Assembly: GCA_047623555.1 (NCBI GenBank)
Contig: JBLHMP010000045.1
Coordinates: forward strand, 1-30,735
DNA length: 30,735 nt
Source: NORP181 sp047623555
GTDB lineage: Bacteria; Pseudomonadota; Alphaproteobacteria; Rhodobacterales; Rhodobacteraceae
Direction of reading: 5' to 3'
Both the position numbers and the translations under genes were made by a program. Of this stretch, positions 7,747-16,289 are shown piece by piece; the stretch's first letter is position 1; every line of letters begins with the position of its first letter. The notes beneath the pieces are model-generated. The model had not been told where the DNA came from. It was given only the letters and a program-made list of their open reading frames with translations, and ran no database searches.

Positions 7747-8523
7747 TCATTTATCCCGGAATTGTGGTTGGCGTTTTTCCATAAAGGCAGCCATGCCTTC
7801 TTTTTGGTCTTCGGTGGCAAACATAGAGTGAAACACCCGGCGTTCAAACAAAATGCCCTCATTTAGGGTGGTTTCATAGCTGCGGTTCACTGATTCCTTG
7901 ACCGCCAGAACCGTCATCATCGATTTCTCGGCGATTTTCTGGGCGGCGTTCATGGCTTCTTCCATCAGCTTTTTGGCCGGAACCACGCGGCTGACCAATC
8001 CAGAGCATTCGGCCTCTTCTGCGGTCATAAACCGTCCGGTCAGGTTCATATCCATCGATTTGGATTTGCCGACGAATCGGGTCAGGCGCTGTGTGCCGCC
8101 CATTCCGGCAATAACCCCAAGGTTAATTTCTGGTTGCCCGAACTTGGCGTTCTCGGCTGCGATGATGAAATCGCAGGCCATTGCCAGCTCACAGCCACCG
8201 CCCAGCGCATAGCCAGATACCGCGGCAATTATTGGTTTGCGGATACTGCCCAGGCAAACGCCCAATTCAGAAAACAGGTTGGACGTATAGACGTCCACAT
8301 AGCTAAGGCCTGACATTTCCTTGATATCGGCACCAGCGGCAAAGGCCTTTTCCGATCCGGTGATCACGATACAACGCACTTTGTCGTTGCCATCGGCATC
8401 CGCCAGCGCCTTGCACAATTCGGCCAACAATTGCTTGTTCAGCGCATTCAGCGCGTCTGGCCGGTTCAGCTTTATCAGGGCTACGTGGTCTTCCACTTCG
8501 ACGATGATCGTCTCAAAGGCCAT
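7747..8523 (-). CDS. Enoyl-CoA hydratase (crotonase family)
   Basis: Hydrates trans-2-enoyl-CoA to 3-hydroxyacyl-CoA, a beta-oxidation type step, in the cytoplasm. The 258-residue length is that of monofunctional hydratases. The oxyanion-hole segments are AAGADIKEM (62-70) and ALGGGCELAMACD (106-118). The two acid/base glutamates are at E112 (GCEL) and E132 (QPEINLG), 20 residues apart as in mammalian crotonase, where they are E144 and E164. This makes true hydratase activity more likely than another crotonase-fold reaction. The ATG at 8523 is the clear start. It lies between mutM (64 bp upstream) and rpsT; this position is common in Rhodobacterales and does not reveal a pathway. The exact acyl-CoA substrate is unknown. 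Confidence 0.92.
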   Translation of the reverse strand: MAFETIIVEVEDHVALIKLNRPDALNALNKQLLAELCKALADADGNDKVRCIVITGSEKAFAAGADIKEMSGLSYVDVYTSNLFSELGVCLGSIRKPIIAAVSGYALGGGCELAMACDFIIAAENAKFGQPEINLGVIAGMGGTQRLTRFVGKSKSMDMNLTGRFMTAEEAECSGLVSRVVPAKKLMEEAMNAAQKIAEKSMMTVLAVKESVNRSYETTLNEGILFERRVFHSMFATEDQKEGMAAFMEKRQPQFRDK

Positions 8524-8587
8524 CAGGTAATCTCTCGATTGTTTCGTTTAAGGCCGCCCCCATACCACGCGTGTCGCGTGGATCAAG

Positions 8588-9439
8588 TCATCTTTGGCAC
8601 TGCCCACAATAGAACGAAGATCGCCCGGACTGAACGATTCTTTGCACAACACCTTTGCAATCCTTGGTCCGGCAGGGTTCCCCCTCACGTCCGTAGACGT
8701 CGAAACTGTGTTGAAAATACCCGAGTTCTCCATCCGCCTGGCGGAAATCTTTCAGGCTTGAGCCCCCGGCCCGAATCGCATCGTTCAGCACCTCACGAAT
8801 GATCGGCACCAAGGTCCCGACCCGTTTCGACGCAATCTGGCCGGCTCTGGATGCCGGCGACACCCTGGCCCGGAACAGCACTTCGCAAACATAGATATTG
8901 CCCAGTCCGGCCACGATTCTCTGGTCTAGCAACGCCGATTTGACCGGGCTGTTCTTGCCTTTGAACGCATCAATCAGATGCTGCTCATGGAAATCATTAC
9001 CCAAAGGTTCCGGCCCCAGCACCGCCAACAACTTGTGGTCATCCGCCCTGTCCGTCGCCATCAGGTCCATCGACCCAAACCGGCGTGCATCGTTGAAAGT
9101 GATACGCGCACCGCTGTCCATATGCAGCACAACATGGTCATGTTTATCGGTCGGCGGATGGCCGCGCACAAATTGTCCGGTTGGATCACCCGACACCGTC
9201 ATACGCCCGGACATGCCCAGATGGATCAACAACGTCTCGCCGCCAGACAGATCAATCAGGATGTATTTCGACCGTCGCCGCAACCGCAGAACCTTTTGCC
9301 CGGTCAGCCGTTCAGACATCTGGTCCGGAAACGGCCAGCGCAGATCGGGCCGGTTTATGTCGGCCTGCACAATGGTCTGACCCTCCATTGCCGGGGTCAG
9401 ACCCCGGCGAACGGTTTCGACTTCTGGGAGTTCAGGCAT
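8588..9439 (-). CDS. mutM: Formamidopyrimidine-DNA glycosylase (Fpg/MutM)
   Basis: Base-excision repair enzyme that removes 8-oxoguanine and formamidopyrimidines and nicks the strand by beta,delta-elimination. The protein starts MPELPEVETVRRGL, where Pro2 (N-terminal after Met removal) is the Schiff-base nucleophile and Glu3 a catalytic acid; this fixes the start at 9439 although the frame is open further upstream. Lys58 (RRSKYIL) is the conserved lysine, and the helix-two-turn-helix precedes a C-terminal zinc finger with Cys256, Cys261, Cys278 and Cys281. The first pair is spaced C-x4-C rather than C-x2-C, a variant I recall as usual in alphaproteobacteria. It has 283 residues and is divergent from ubiE. 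Confidence 0.96.
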   Translation of the reverse strand: MPELPEVETVRRGLTPAMEGQTIVQADINRPDLRWPFPDQMSERLTGQKVLRLRRRSKYILIDLSGGETLLIHLGMSGRMTVSGDPTGQFVRGHPPTDKHDHVVLHMDSGARITFNDARRFGSMDLMATDRADDHKLLAVLGPEPLGNDFHEQHLIDAFKGKNSPVKSALLDQRIVAGLGNIYVCEVLFRARVSPASRAGQIASKRVGTLVPIIREVLNDAIRAGGSSLKDFRQADGELGYFQHSFDVYGREGEPCRTKDCKGVVQRIVQSGRSSFYCGQCQR

Positions 9440-9532
9440 TGTTTTGACCCTTTGATTGATTCTGTTCAATGAGGCCCGGCACAACATCTTGCACGGGTCA
9501 CTCCCCTCTGCCAACACAGGTCCAGAACGACG

Positions 9533-9553
9533 CATAGCCTATGGAGATAGGCT
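9533..9553 (+). promoter_or_regulatory. Inverted repeat in the mutM-ubiE intergenic region
   Basis: AGCCTAT (9536-9542), a 4-base GGAG loop and ATAGGCT (9547-9553) form a perfect 7-bp inverted repeat about 40 bp before the ubiE start. It overlaps a second palindrome, CATAG-C-CTATG (9533-9543). It could be an operator or a leader hairpin; no regulator is indicated. Confidence 0.35.
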
Positions 9554-9594
9554 GGGATATACAAACCCAAAGCTGTCAGAACGGACCCATTGGC

Positions 9595-10338
9595 ATGAAT
9601 GATAACACCACCCATTTCGGACGCGAAACCATCCCCGAGGCCGACAAAGCCGGGCGGGTGCAGGGCGTATTTAGCTCAGTTGCGTCAAAATACGATGTCA
9701 TGAACGATGTGATGAGCATGGGCATCCACCGCATCTGGAAAGACGCGATGATGGATTGGCTGGCGCCGCGTCCCGGGCAAAAGCTGCTGGATGTAGCGGG
9801 TGGCACCGGCGACATCGCGTTTCGGTTCCTGAAACGTGCCGGATCGGGCCATGCCACGGTGCTTGATATAACCGAACCGATGCTGATTGCCGGGCGGCAA
9901 CGCGCCGAGGCCGACCAGATGGCCAACAGCCTTGATTGGGTGGTCGGCGACGCCATGGCGCTGCCGTTTGAGGATAATACCTTTGACGTTTACACCATCA
10001 GTTTTGGCATCCGGAACGTTACCCGCCCGCAAGAGGCGCTAAACGAAGCCTTTCGCGTGCTGCGCCCCGGTGGTCGTCTGATGGTTCTGGAATTCAGCCA
10101 ATTGCCCAACCCCGCGATGCAAAAAGCCTATGATCTCTATAGCTTTAATGTGATCCCGCGCATGGGCAAATTGATCGCCAATGACTACGACAGCTATCAA
10201 TATCTGGTCGAATCAATCCGCAATTTCCCCGATCAGGACACATTTCAGGACATGGTACGCCAAGCCGGGTTTGAGAACGCCAAATACCGCAACCTAAGCC
10301 TCGGCATCGCCGCGCTGCATTCCGGGTGGAAAATCTGA
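9595..10338 (+). CDS. ubiE: Demethylmenaquinone/2-polyprenyl-methoxybenzoquinol C-methyltransferase UbiE
   Basis: SAM-dependent C-methyltransferase of ubiquinone (and, where present, menaquinone) synthesis. The 247 residues from MNDNTTHFGRETIPE include the UbiE signature YDVMNDVMSMGIHRIWK (33-49), SAM motif I LLDVAGGTGDIAF (64-76), VVGDAMALPF (116-125) and the second signature RVLRPGGRLMVLEFS (154-168). The frame is open upstream to 9541, but those residues are not family-like, so the start at 9595 is chosen despite a weak ribosome binding site. The stop is one base before the ubiB ATG, indicating translational coupling. It is divergent from mutM. Confidence 0.95.
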   Translation: MNDNTTHFGRETIPEADKAGRVQGVFSSVASKYDVMNDVMSMGIHRIWKDAMMDWLAPRPGQKLLDVAGGTGDIAFRFLKRAGSGHATVLDITEPMLIAGRQRAEADQMANSLDWVVGDAMALPFEDNTFDVYTISFGIRNVTRPQEALNEAFRVLRPGGRLMVLEFSQLPNPAMQKAYDLYSFNVIPRMGKLIANDYDSYQYLVESIRNFPDQDTFQDMVRQAGFENAKYRNLSLGIAALHSGWKI

Positions 10339-10339
10339 C

Positions 10340-11869
10340 ATGCGCGGACCACATAATATCTGGCGACTGATCCGTACCGGCGCCACCCTTGAACGCACTG
10401 GCGCGATGAACGTCGTGTTGGACGCCTTTGAGGCCCCGACCCTGTTGCGGTTTATTGCCCATGCTCTTGGTAAACCGTTTATGTGGCTGGGCTATAAAGG
10501 TGATCCTGACATGCCACCGGCGCCGCGCGCCCTAACCGCGCTCGGTCCGGCCTATATCAAATTCGGTCAGGTTCTGTCGACGCGCCCGGATATGGTTGGC
10601 AATGATCTGGCCCAGCAATTGCGGGTGCTTCAGGACAAACTGCCACCCTTTGCCACCGAGTTGGCCCGCGCCGAGATCGAAAAGGAACTCGGCCAGCCGG
10701 TCGATGAGTTGTTTAGTGAATTCAGCGAGCCGATTGCAGCGGCCTCAATTGCGCAGGTGCATCATGCCCGGATTCGCGAAACCGGCGAAGAAGTCGCGAT
10801 AAAGGTGTTGCGCCCCGGTATTGAACGGGCGTTTCGCAAAGACATTGACGCGTTTTATTTTGCCGCCCGCATTGTCGATATTTTCGCGCCCGGCGCACGG
10901 CGTCTGAAACCGATGGACGTGATCGAACATTTCGATGGCGTGGTCCGCGGAGAGCTGGATTTACGCCTTGAGAGCTCGGCCGCCTCAGAATTTGCCGCCA
11001 ATACCAAAGACGACGTCGGCTTTCAGCTGCCGACAATAAACTGGCCATTGTCAGCCCGCCGGGTGATGACGCTTGGCTGGGCCGATGGCGTGTCGATGGG
11101 CGACAATGATGCCATTGATGCCGCTGGCCATGACCGCAATGTGCTGGCAAACCGGGTGATGGAGCTGTTCCTGTCGCACGCCCTGCGCGACGGTTTTTTC
11201 CATGCCGACATGCATCAGGGCAACCTAAAGGTCGCGCCAAACGGCGATATCATCGCCTATGATTTTGGCATCATGGGCCATATCGACGAATATACCCGCC
11301 GGGTTTACGCCGAAATCCTGTTTGGCTTTATCCGCAAAGATTATAAACGCGTCGCCGAAGTGCATTTTGAGGCGGGTTATGTGCCTGCCAGTCAAGACGT
11401 TGACGAATTCGCCCGCGCCTTACGTGCCGTCGGCGAGCCGATATTTGGCGTTGATGCCACCGGCATGTCGATGGGTCGATTGCTAAGTTATCTGTTTGAA
11501 GTCACCGAACGTTTTGGCATGGAAACCCGCACTGAACTGATTTTATTGCAACGCACGATGGTGGTGGTCGAAGGTGTGGCGCGGTCGCTCAACCCGCGTA
11601 TCAACATCTGGGACGTCGCCAAACCGGTGGTCGAGGATTACATCAAGCAATCCATCGGCCCGCGTGCGATCATGTCCGACCTCGCCAAAACCGCGCAGGT
11701 TCTGGCCCGCTTTGGCCCCCGCCTGCCGCAATTGGTCGAGGCCGCGCTGATCCGTCAGGCCGCAGATGACACCCCCCGCCCACGTGGTTGGAGCGCGCTG
11801 ATTTGGCCTGCTCTGATTGGTGTGGTGATCGGCGCGTTGGCAATGATTGGCGTTGACCTACTGACATAG
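10340..11869 (+). CDS. ubiB: Ubiquinone biosynthesis protein UbiB (ABC1/ADCK atypical kinase)
   Basis: Member of the atypical protein-kinase-like ADCK/UbiB family needed for coenzyme Q synthesis; it has ATPase activity and acts at the inner membrane. The 509 residues show the family-specific KFGQ (74-77), the Ala-rich loop AAASIAQVH (133-141) replacing the glycine loop, VAIK (152-155), ELDLRLE (205-211), the catalytic FHADMHQGN (287-295) and DFG (308-310). A C-terminal hydrophobic stretch (about 485-507) is the membrane anchor. The start is one base after the ubiE stop, so ubiEB form an operon. Confidence 0.95.
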   Translation: MRGPHNIWRLIRTGATLERTGAMNVVLDAFEAPTLLRFIAHALGKPFMWLGYKGDPDMPPAPRALTALGPAYIKFGQVLSTRPDMVGNDLAQQLRVLQDKLPPFATELARAEIEKELGQPVDELFSEFSEPIAAASIAQVHHARIRETGEEVAIKVLRPGIERAFRKDIDAFYFAARIVDIFAPGARRLKPMDVIEHFDGVVRGELDLRLESSAASEFAANTKDDVGFQLPTINWPLSARRVMTLGWADGVSMGDNDAIDAAGHDRNVLANRVMELFLSHALRDGFFHADMHQGNLKVAPNGDIIAYDFGIMGHIDEYTRRVYAEILFGFIRKDYKRVAEVHFEAGYVPASQDVDEFARALRAVGEPIFGVDATGMSMGRLLSYLFEVTERFGMETRTELILLQRTMVVVEGVARSLNPRINIWDVAKPVVEDYIKQSIGPRAIMSDLAKTAQVLARFGPRLPQLVEAALIRQAADDTPRPRGWSALIWPALIGVVIGALAMIGVDLLT

Positions 11870-11893
11870 CAGTCTGACGTGCTAGGCTTGCCC

Positions 11894-12883
11894 ATGGCCA
11901 GACCGAATCCACACCGCCCGTTCATCCCGGACCCCGCACAGGTTGCAGTAACCCCCGAAACCAGTGGCAACACGGTTAATGGGCTGGGCGATCCAGAACA
12001 GCGGCGTCCCAATATGGTCTATTGGGCGCCGGACCCCGACGACATTGCGCATGGTGCCATGCAACAATTTTTTTACGCGCAATCCGCCAAAGTCCCGGAA
12101 TTTGCCGTCAAACGCGCCGAACGGATCGCCCTGTTTGAAACACCGCTATCACCGATCGCAGATCAGGCGGCACATATGTCCCCCGACGACTGGACCGCCG
12201 GCCTAGACCGGTTTGTGTTGGATGAAACCTGCGAACGCATCGGCGTCACCGAAATGAACGCCGATTGGGTTTATGAAGGCCGCGAAGTCACGCAAAGCCG
12301 CATCATCATCATCATCGGCGTGCAACATGATTACGACGAAATCCGCACCGCCCCCGAACCACAGGCCGGGTTAGAAGTTGTCTCGCAATATATCCGCGCC
12401 GGGGTTGCCGCCAAACATGTCGCCGGATGGATCAGGCAACAGGGATGGGATGCAGAACCCGTTACTGGCCCGATGACCGGCGCATTAACCATGATCCCAC
12501 CGGCATTGGCCTGCGGGTTTGGCGAATTGGGCAAACACGGCTCGCTGATAAACCCGGAATTCGGATCGTCCTTTCGCCTTGCTGCGGTGTTGACGGACGC
12601 GCCGTTTGCATCGACCCCGGCGCGGGATTTTGGCATCGATGAGTTTTGCCAAAGTTGCCGCATATGCGAGGACGCCTGCCCGCCCGAAGCCCTGTATTCG
12701 CAGAAACAAACCGTGCGCGGCGTGGAAAAATGGTACGTGAATTTCGACAAATGCCTGCCCTATTTCAACCAAAACCACGGCTGCGCCATTTGCATTGCTG
12801 TCTGCCCTTGGTCGCGCCCCGGAGTTGGTGTAAATCTGGCCACGAAACTGGCCCGACGTTCAGAACGGCAGGCCACCGGGTGA
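11894..12883 (+). CDS. Reductive-dehalogenase-like 2x[4Fe-4S] protein, cytoplasmic
   Basis: The C-terminal third has two ferredoxin-type clusters: Cys252, 255, 258, 262 (C-x2-C-x2-C-x3-CP) and Cys287 with 297, 300, 304 (C-x2-C-x3-CP). The block before them (ACGFGELGKHGSLINPEFG, then LAAVLTDAPF) matches the corrinoid-binding core seen in RdhA reductive dehalogenases and, more distantly, epoxyqueuosine reductase QueG; the GELG...PEFG wording favours RdhA. It has no Tat signal or membrane helix, so it should be cytoplasmic. At 329 residues it is shorter than respiratory RdhA (about 450-500) and has no fused reductase domain. A GTG at 11879 is an alternative start. It follows ubiB by 24 bp and may share its transcript. 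The substrate is unknown; halide removal is only inferred. Confidence 0.75.
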   Translation: MARPNPHRPFIPDPAQVAVTPETSGNTVNGLGDPEQRRPNMVYWAPDPDDIAHGAMQQFFYAQSAKVPEFAVKRAERIALFETPLSPIADQAAHMSPDDWTAGLDRFVLDETCERIGVTEMNADWVYEGREVTQSRIIIIIGVQHDYDEIRTAPEPQAGLEVVSQYIRAGVAAKHVAGWIRQQGWDAEPVTGPMTGALTMIPPALACGFGELGKHGSLINPEFGSSFRLAAVLTDAPFASTPARDFGIDEFCQSCRICEDACPPEALYSQKQTVRGVEKWYVNFDKCLPYFNQNHGCAICIAVCPWSRPGVGVNLATKLARRSERQATG

Positions 12884-12905
12884 TCCCAACACACGAAGAG
12901 GCATC

Positions 12906-14540
12906 ATGCTGTTATCTTTTTTCCGCTCTATTTCTGTCGTTGGCCTGCTGGTCGGCCTGCTCTTATTCAGCGCCTCGCTGACACCGTCGCTGTTGCCACG
13001 CATGCCCTTGGTGCAGGGCGTGCTGTCTGGCGTGGTGTTTGCGGTTGGCTATGGCGTTGGTAGGCTGGCACATTGGCTGTGGCTGTTTCTGGAACTCCGC
13101 GAATTTCAGGGTGAAGTTGCCCGAATTGTGGGAAGTATTCTGCTGGTCCTCGCCACAGGCACCGCCATTGCAACCCTTGCCCGGATGAGCGTCTGGCAAA
13201 ATTCGATCCGCGACCTGATGGGCATGCCCGAAATCGAATCGGCCTATCCTACTTCGGTGCTTGGCATCGCCATTCTGACCGCAACTGTGGTTTTGCTAGT
13301 CACCCGCGCTCTGATCTGGACCGAGCGAAGGGCCAGCGCACAGGTCAACCGGATACTGCCGCATCGCATCTCGGTTGCCTTGGGTGTGCTGCTTGTCAGC
13401 TTTGTGGTCATCACCACCATGAACCGGTTGGTCGTTTCAACGGCGCTGCACGCGATGGACGAATTATTTGCCACAATTGATAGCAAAACGGATGAAGAAA
13501 CCGTTGAACCCGCCCAGTTCGCCGACAGCCTGATCCGGTGGGACGACATTGGCCGCAACGGCAAACAGTTCCTGACCGATGGCCCGGACAAGGCCGAAAT
13601 TGAGGCCATGACCGGGCGCAGTGCCAAGCAACCGATCCGGGTGATTGCCGGGTATAACACCGCCGAAACGGTTGCAGAGCGCGCCAAAATCGCCGTTGCC
13701 GAACTCGCCCGGCAGGGTGGGTTTGAGCGGCCCGTGCTGATCATCGCCACCCCAACCGGCACCGGCTGGCTCGACCCGGCGGCCATTCAACCGGTGGCGT
13801 TTATGCACAATGGTGACCTTGCCATCGTGTCGATGCAATATTCCTATCTGCCCAGTTGGCTAACGTTGATGATCGACCCGGATTTATCACGCGAATCGGC
13901 CCGCGCGTTGTTTGACGCGGTCTATGCCCGCTGGAGCGTGATGCCCCAAGACAGCCGCCCGCGGCTCTATCTGTTCGGCCTAAGCCTTGGCGCATTAGGC
14001 TCCGAAGACTCGGCCGATCTGATTTCGCTACTCACCGATCCGATCAATGGCGCGTTGTGGGCTGGGCCGCCTTTTGCCAGCACCATCTGGCCAAGCGTCA
14101 CAGCCAACCGCAATCCCGGCTCACCAGAATGGCGGCCTTTGTTTCGCGACAGCTCACTGATCCGGTTCATGACGCATGACGGGTTTACCCCGGACATGCC
14201 AACGCAATGGGGGCCTATCCGCATCGTCTATTTGCAGCACCCCAGCGACCCGATGAGCTTTTTCTCGCCCAATCTGGCGTTTTCTGCCCCCGACTGGCTC
14301 GGAACCAACCGTGGCCCGGATATCTCGCCCTATTTCAACTGGACGCCGCTGGTGACGTTTTTTCAGGTTGGCTTTGATATCCCGATGGCCACCACAGTTC
14401 CACCCGGCTATGGCCACACCTTTACCCCGTCAAATTATATCAAGGCTTGGTTGGCCGTCACTGCCCCAGACAACTGGAGCACCGACGACACCGACCGCCT
14501 AAAGGCGCGGTTTGCCGATTTTGTCGCCTCACCGATTTAG
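12906..14540 (+). CDS. Membrane-anchored alpha/beta-hydrolase family protein
   Basis: The 544 residues begin with four to five hydrophobic segments (about 10-30, 38-60, 73-93, 117-134, 156-176), followed by a soluble domain. The soluble part has a nucleophile elbow GLSLG (358-362, Ser360), a likely acid Asp448 (QHPSDPM) and a likely base His504 (GYGHTF), a complete hydrolase triad. The organisation resembles the family I know as Abhydrolase_9 with its membrane N-terminal domain (Pfam PF10081/PF15420), whose members are mostly uncharacterised. It starts 22 bp after the iron-sulfur protein gene, so cotranscription is plausible. The substrate is unknown; lipid or ester hydrolysis is a guess from the fold. 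Confidence 0.75.
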   Translation: MLLSFFRSISVVGLLVGLLLFSASLTPSLLPRMPLVQGVLSGVVFAVGYGVGRLAHWLWLFLELREFQGEVARIVGSILLVLATGTAIATLARMSVWQNSIRDLMGMPEIESAYPTSVLGIAILTATVVLLVTRALIWTERRASAQVNRILPHRISVALGVLLVSFVVITTMNRLVVSTALHAMDELFATIDSKTDEETVEPAQFADSLIRWDDIGRNGKQFLTDGPDKAEIEAMTGRSAKQPIRVIAGYNTAETVAERAKIAVAELARQGGFERPVLIIATPTGTGWLDPAAIQPVAFMHNGDLAIVSMQYSYLPSWLTLMIDPDLSRESARALFDAVYARWSVMPQDSRPRLYLFGLSLGALGSEDSADLISLLTDPINGALWAGPPFASTIWPSVTANRNPGSPEWRPLFRDSSLIRFMTHDGFTPDMPTQWGPIRIVYLQHPSDPMSFFSPNLAFSAPDWLGTNRGPDISPYFNWTPLVTFFQVGFDIPMATTVPPGYGHTFTPSNYIKAWLAVTAPDNWSTDDTDRLKARFADFVASPI

Positions 14541-14576
14541 CAGCAACGGATTGACAGCACCGCCCCACGCGCCCAA

Positions 14577-15152
14577 ATGTCCGTTATGGTGGAAAATTCC
14601 GACGATATACTGACACGCCTGCCCGCCCGCCTAAAAGAGGCGCGCCGCAAACAGGGGTTGTCACTCGACGCTGTGGCCAATCTGTCGGGCGTGTCCCGCT
14701 CGATGGTCAGCCAGATTGAACGCGGCAATAGCAGCCCGACCATTGCCACCCTGTGGAATCTGACGCGTGCCCTGCAGGTCGATTTTGCCGGCCTTCTGGA
14801 TGCCGATACCGACAGCGATCGCATCCAAATTCTGCGCGCAGCCGACGTGCCGTCGATCGACAACATGGGCCAGGGCTGCCGCATCCGCATCCTGTCGCCC
14901 CCCGAAGAGGCCGGGCAGCACGAAGTTTACGAACTTGAATTCGATGCGGGCGGCGCCCTCACCAGCCCCCCACACACCCGGGGCGCCCGCGAATATCTGA
15001 TCGCCACCAGCGGCAGGCTAACTGTCACATCCGGCACCGCAACGGAACAGATCGCGCCCGGCGACACCGCCCGCTATAACGCCGATATCGCCCATGCCAT
15101 CACGGCTACAAATGGCCCGGCAACGGCTCTTTTAATCGTCAAAAACGCCTAA
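14577..15152 (+). CDS. XRE-family transcriptional regulator with C-terminal cupin
   Basis: The 191 residues hold an N-terminal helix-turn-helix (about 16-72; LSLDAVANLSGVSRSMVSQIERG is typical XRE/HipB type with the SRSMVSQIERG recognition helix) and a C-terminal small beta-barrel cupin (about 105-188; PPHTRGAREYL, then APGDTARYNADIAHAI). Such proteins are usually local repressors or activators sensing a small ligand through the cupin. It starts 36 bp after the hydrolase gene; a second ATG at 14586 is possible. It converges with azlD, so azlCD is one possible but unproven target. The ligand is unknown. Confidence 0.88.
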   Translation: MSVMVENSDDILTRLPARLKEARRKQGLSLDAVANLSGVSRSMVSQIERGNSSPTIATLWNLTRALQVDFAGLLDADTDSDRIQILRAADVPSIDNMGQGCRIRILSPPEEAGQHEVYELEFDAGGALTSPPHTRGAREYLIATSGRLTVTSGTATEQIAPGDTARYNADIAHAITATNGPATALLIVKNA

Positions 15153-15199
15153 AGCCTCAAACTTTCCAGTTTCCAAAAATATCCCCGCCGGAGGCTAAA
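15153..15199 (-). repeat. Extragenic GC-rich repeat in the XRE/azlD convergent gap
   Basis: Read on the minus strand this gives GCCTCCGGCGGGGATATTTTT, which I recall as a recurrent motif at gene ends in Rhodobacterales. A close copy is at 30689-30710. Here AGCCTC (15153-15158) and GAGGCT (15191-15196) also form a perfect inverted repeat with a 32-base loop. With the T5 following on the minus strand it could end azlD transcription. Confidence 0.5.
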
Positions 15200-15215
15200 A
15201 CGGATCGGCACACCG

Positions 15216-15515
15216 CTAGAGTCCGAAATACCGCAGCCCCAGAATGGCCATAAACCCAAACACCATGGTCACCACGACATTGTTGCTCCAAACCGCAACC
15301 AACACAGCAATCCCCGCCGCAACCCACGTCGTGAGAGGCTGGTTCGCCAAGGACGCCGCAATAAGACCAACCACCAGACAACCGGGCAAATCCTCAAGCA
15401 ATGGGCGAAGCCGCGCATTGTTGCGAATGGCCTGCCCGCCCAACAGCCCCAAAATCCGGATACCATAGGCCGCAAGACCCAGAAACAGAATCAACATCCA
15501 CTGGTTTGGCGTCAT
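15216..15515 (-). CDS. azlD: Branched-chain amino acid exporter small subunit AzlD
   Basis: The 99-residue very hydrophobic protein (MTPNQWMLILFLGLAAYGIR..., ending GFMAILGLRYFGL) has about three to four membrane segments, typical of the AzlD/LivH small partner of AzlC. Its ATG (15515) overlaps the azlC TGA by four bases (ATGA), so the two are translationally coupled. The frame extends further upstream inside azlC, but the MTPNQ start fits the family length. AzlCD-type pairs export branched-chain amino acids across the inner membrane. Confidence 0.88.
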   Translation of the reverse strand: MTPNQWMLILFLGLAAYGIRILGLLGGQAIRNNARLRPLLEDLPGCLVVGLIAASLANQPLTTWVAAGIAVLVAVWSNNVVVTMVFGFMAILGLRYFGL

Positions 15516-16192
15516 CGGATGCCCCCTTCCCGTGCCCGCGCCACGGTGCTGATGGCCAGTCCGATCATGCTGCCAGCAAGGATGGCATAGGCTCCCCCGA
15601 CCCCGGATCGCGTTAACAACACCGTCACACCAAACGTTACCAGCCACGCGACCACATTGCGCCGCCCGACAAACATCGCCCGCGCCATGGCGATGAACGC
15701 CGCCGTAAAGGCAAAGCCAAGCCCAAATTCCTCAAGATTTGGAATCGCTTTGCCAATCAATGCCCCAGCCGTCGTCGACATCAGCCAAACCGAAATCATA
15801 GTAATGCCCGAGCAAATCAGGAACCACGCGCCGACGCTTGGGTCATTCACCCTTTTGGCCATGGTCAGCGCCCAGTTTTCATCGCCCGTAATATGGATCG
15901 CGATCAGTCGCAGACGAAATGGGATATCCTTCAGGACATCCGCCAAGGACGCGATAATGCCCAGATACCGCAGGTTCAACGCCGCACCTGCAATCACCGC
16001 TCCGACAACAAATTCGCCTGCTGCAAACTGCTCGACCGCCACAATCTGCGACGATCCGGCGTGAACAAACGCGCTCATCAACGCAACGCCCCACCAGGGA
16101 AACCCCACCTGCGCCGCCAATACCCCAAACGCAAAGCCATATAGCGCGGCGCCCACTGCCAGCGGCAAAATTGAAATAACTCCGTGTTTCAT
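15512..16192 (-). CDS. azlC: Branched-chain amino acid exporter large subunit AzlC
   Basis: The 226-residue polytopic membrane protein has the AzlC hallmarks: LPLAVGAALYGFAFGVLAAQ at the N-terminus, HAGSSQIVAVE (about 44-54) and NLRYL (about 73-77). About five to six membrane segments are visible. With AzlD it exports leucine, isoleucine and valine (or analogues). It starts at 16192, 97 bp from a divergent Lrp/AsnC gene, the same partnership as azlB-azlC in Bacillus subtilis. Because that regulator is frameshifted here, control of azlCD may be lost. Confidence 0.92.
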   Translation of the reverse strand: MKHGVISILPLAVGAALYGFAFGVLAAQVGFPWWGVALMSAFVHAGSSQIVAVEQFAAGEFVVGAVIAGAALNLRYLGIIASLADVLKDIPFRLRLIAIHITGDENWALTMAKRVNDPSVGAWFLICSGITMISVWLMSTTAGALIGKAIPNLEEFGLGFAFTAAFIAMARAMFVGRRNVVAWLVTFGVTVLLTRSGVGGAYAILAGSMIGLAISTVARAREGGIR

Positions 16193-16223
16193 CAGGTCAA
16201 TTTACGCATATGAGGTGCAATAT

Positions 16224-16277
16224 TCAGATCGAATTTTTTGCCAAATCTGATCTATTATCATCAAAATTTCGGAAATT
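16224..16277. promoter_or_regulatory. Inverted repeats in the azlC/Lrp divergent promoter region
   Basis: TCAGAT (16224-16229) and ATCTGA (16245-16250) form an interrupted palindrome with a 15-base AT-rich centre, and AATTTC-G-GAAATT (16265-16277) is a 13-bp palindrome just before the ribosome binding site of the Lrp gene. Lrp/AsnC proteins commonly bind AT-centred palindromes in such divergent regions, so these are candidate operators for the neighbouring regulator. Confidence 0.45.
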
Positions 16278-16289
16278 AGCGAGGTAATT

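Noticed and set aside
11894..12883. Epoxyqueuosine reductase QueG
   Set aside because: The iron-sulfur motifs are similar, but the GELG...PEFG core and the N-terminus are closer to reductive dehalogenases; kept only as an alternative.
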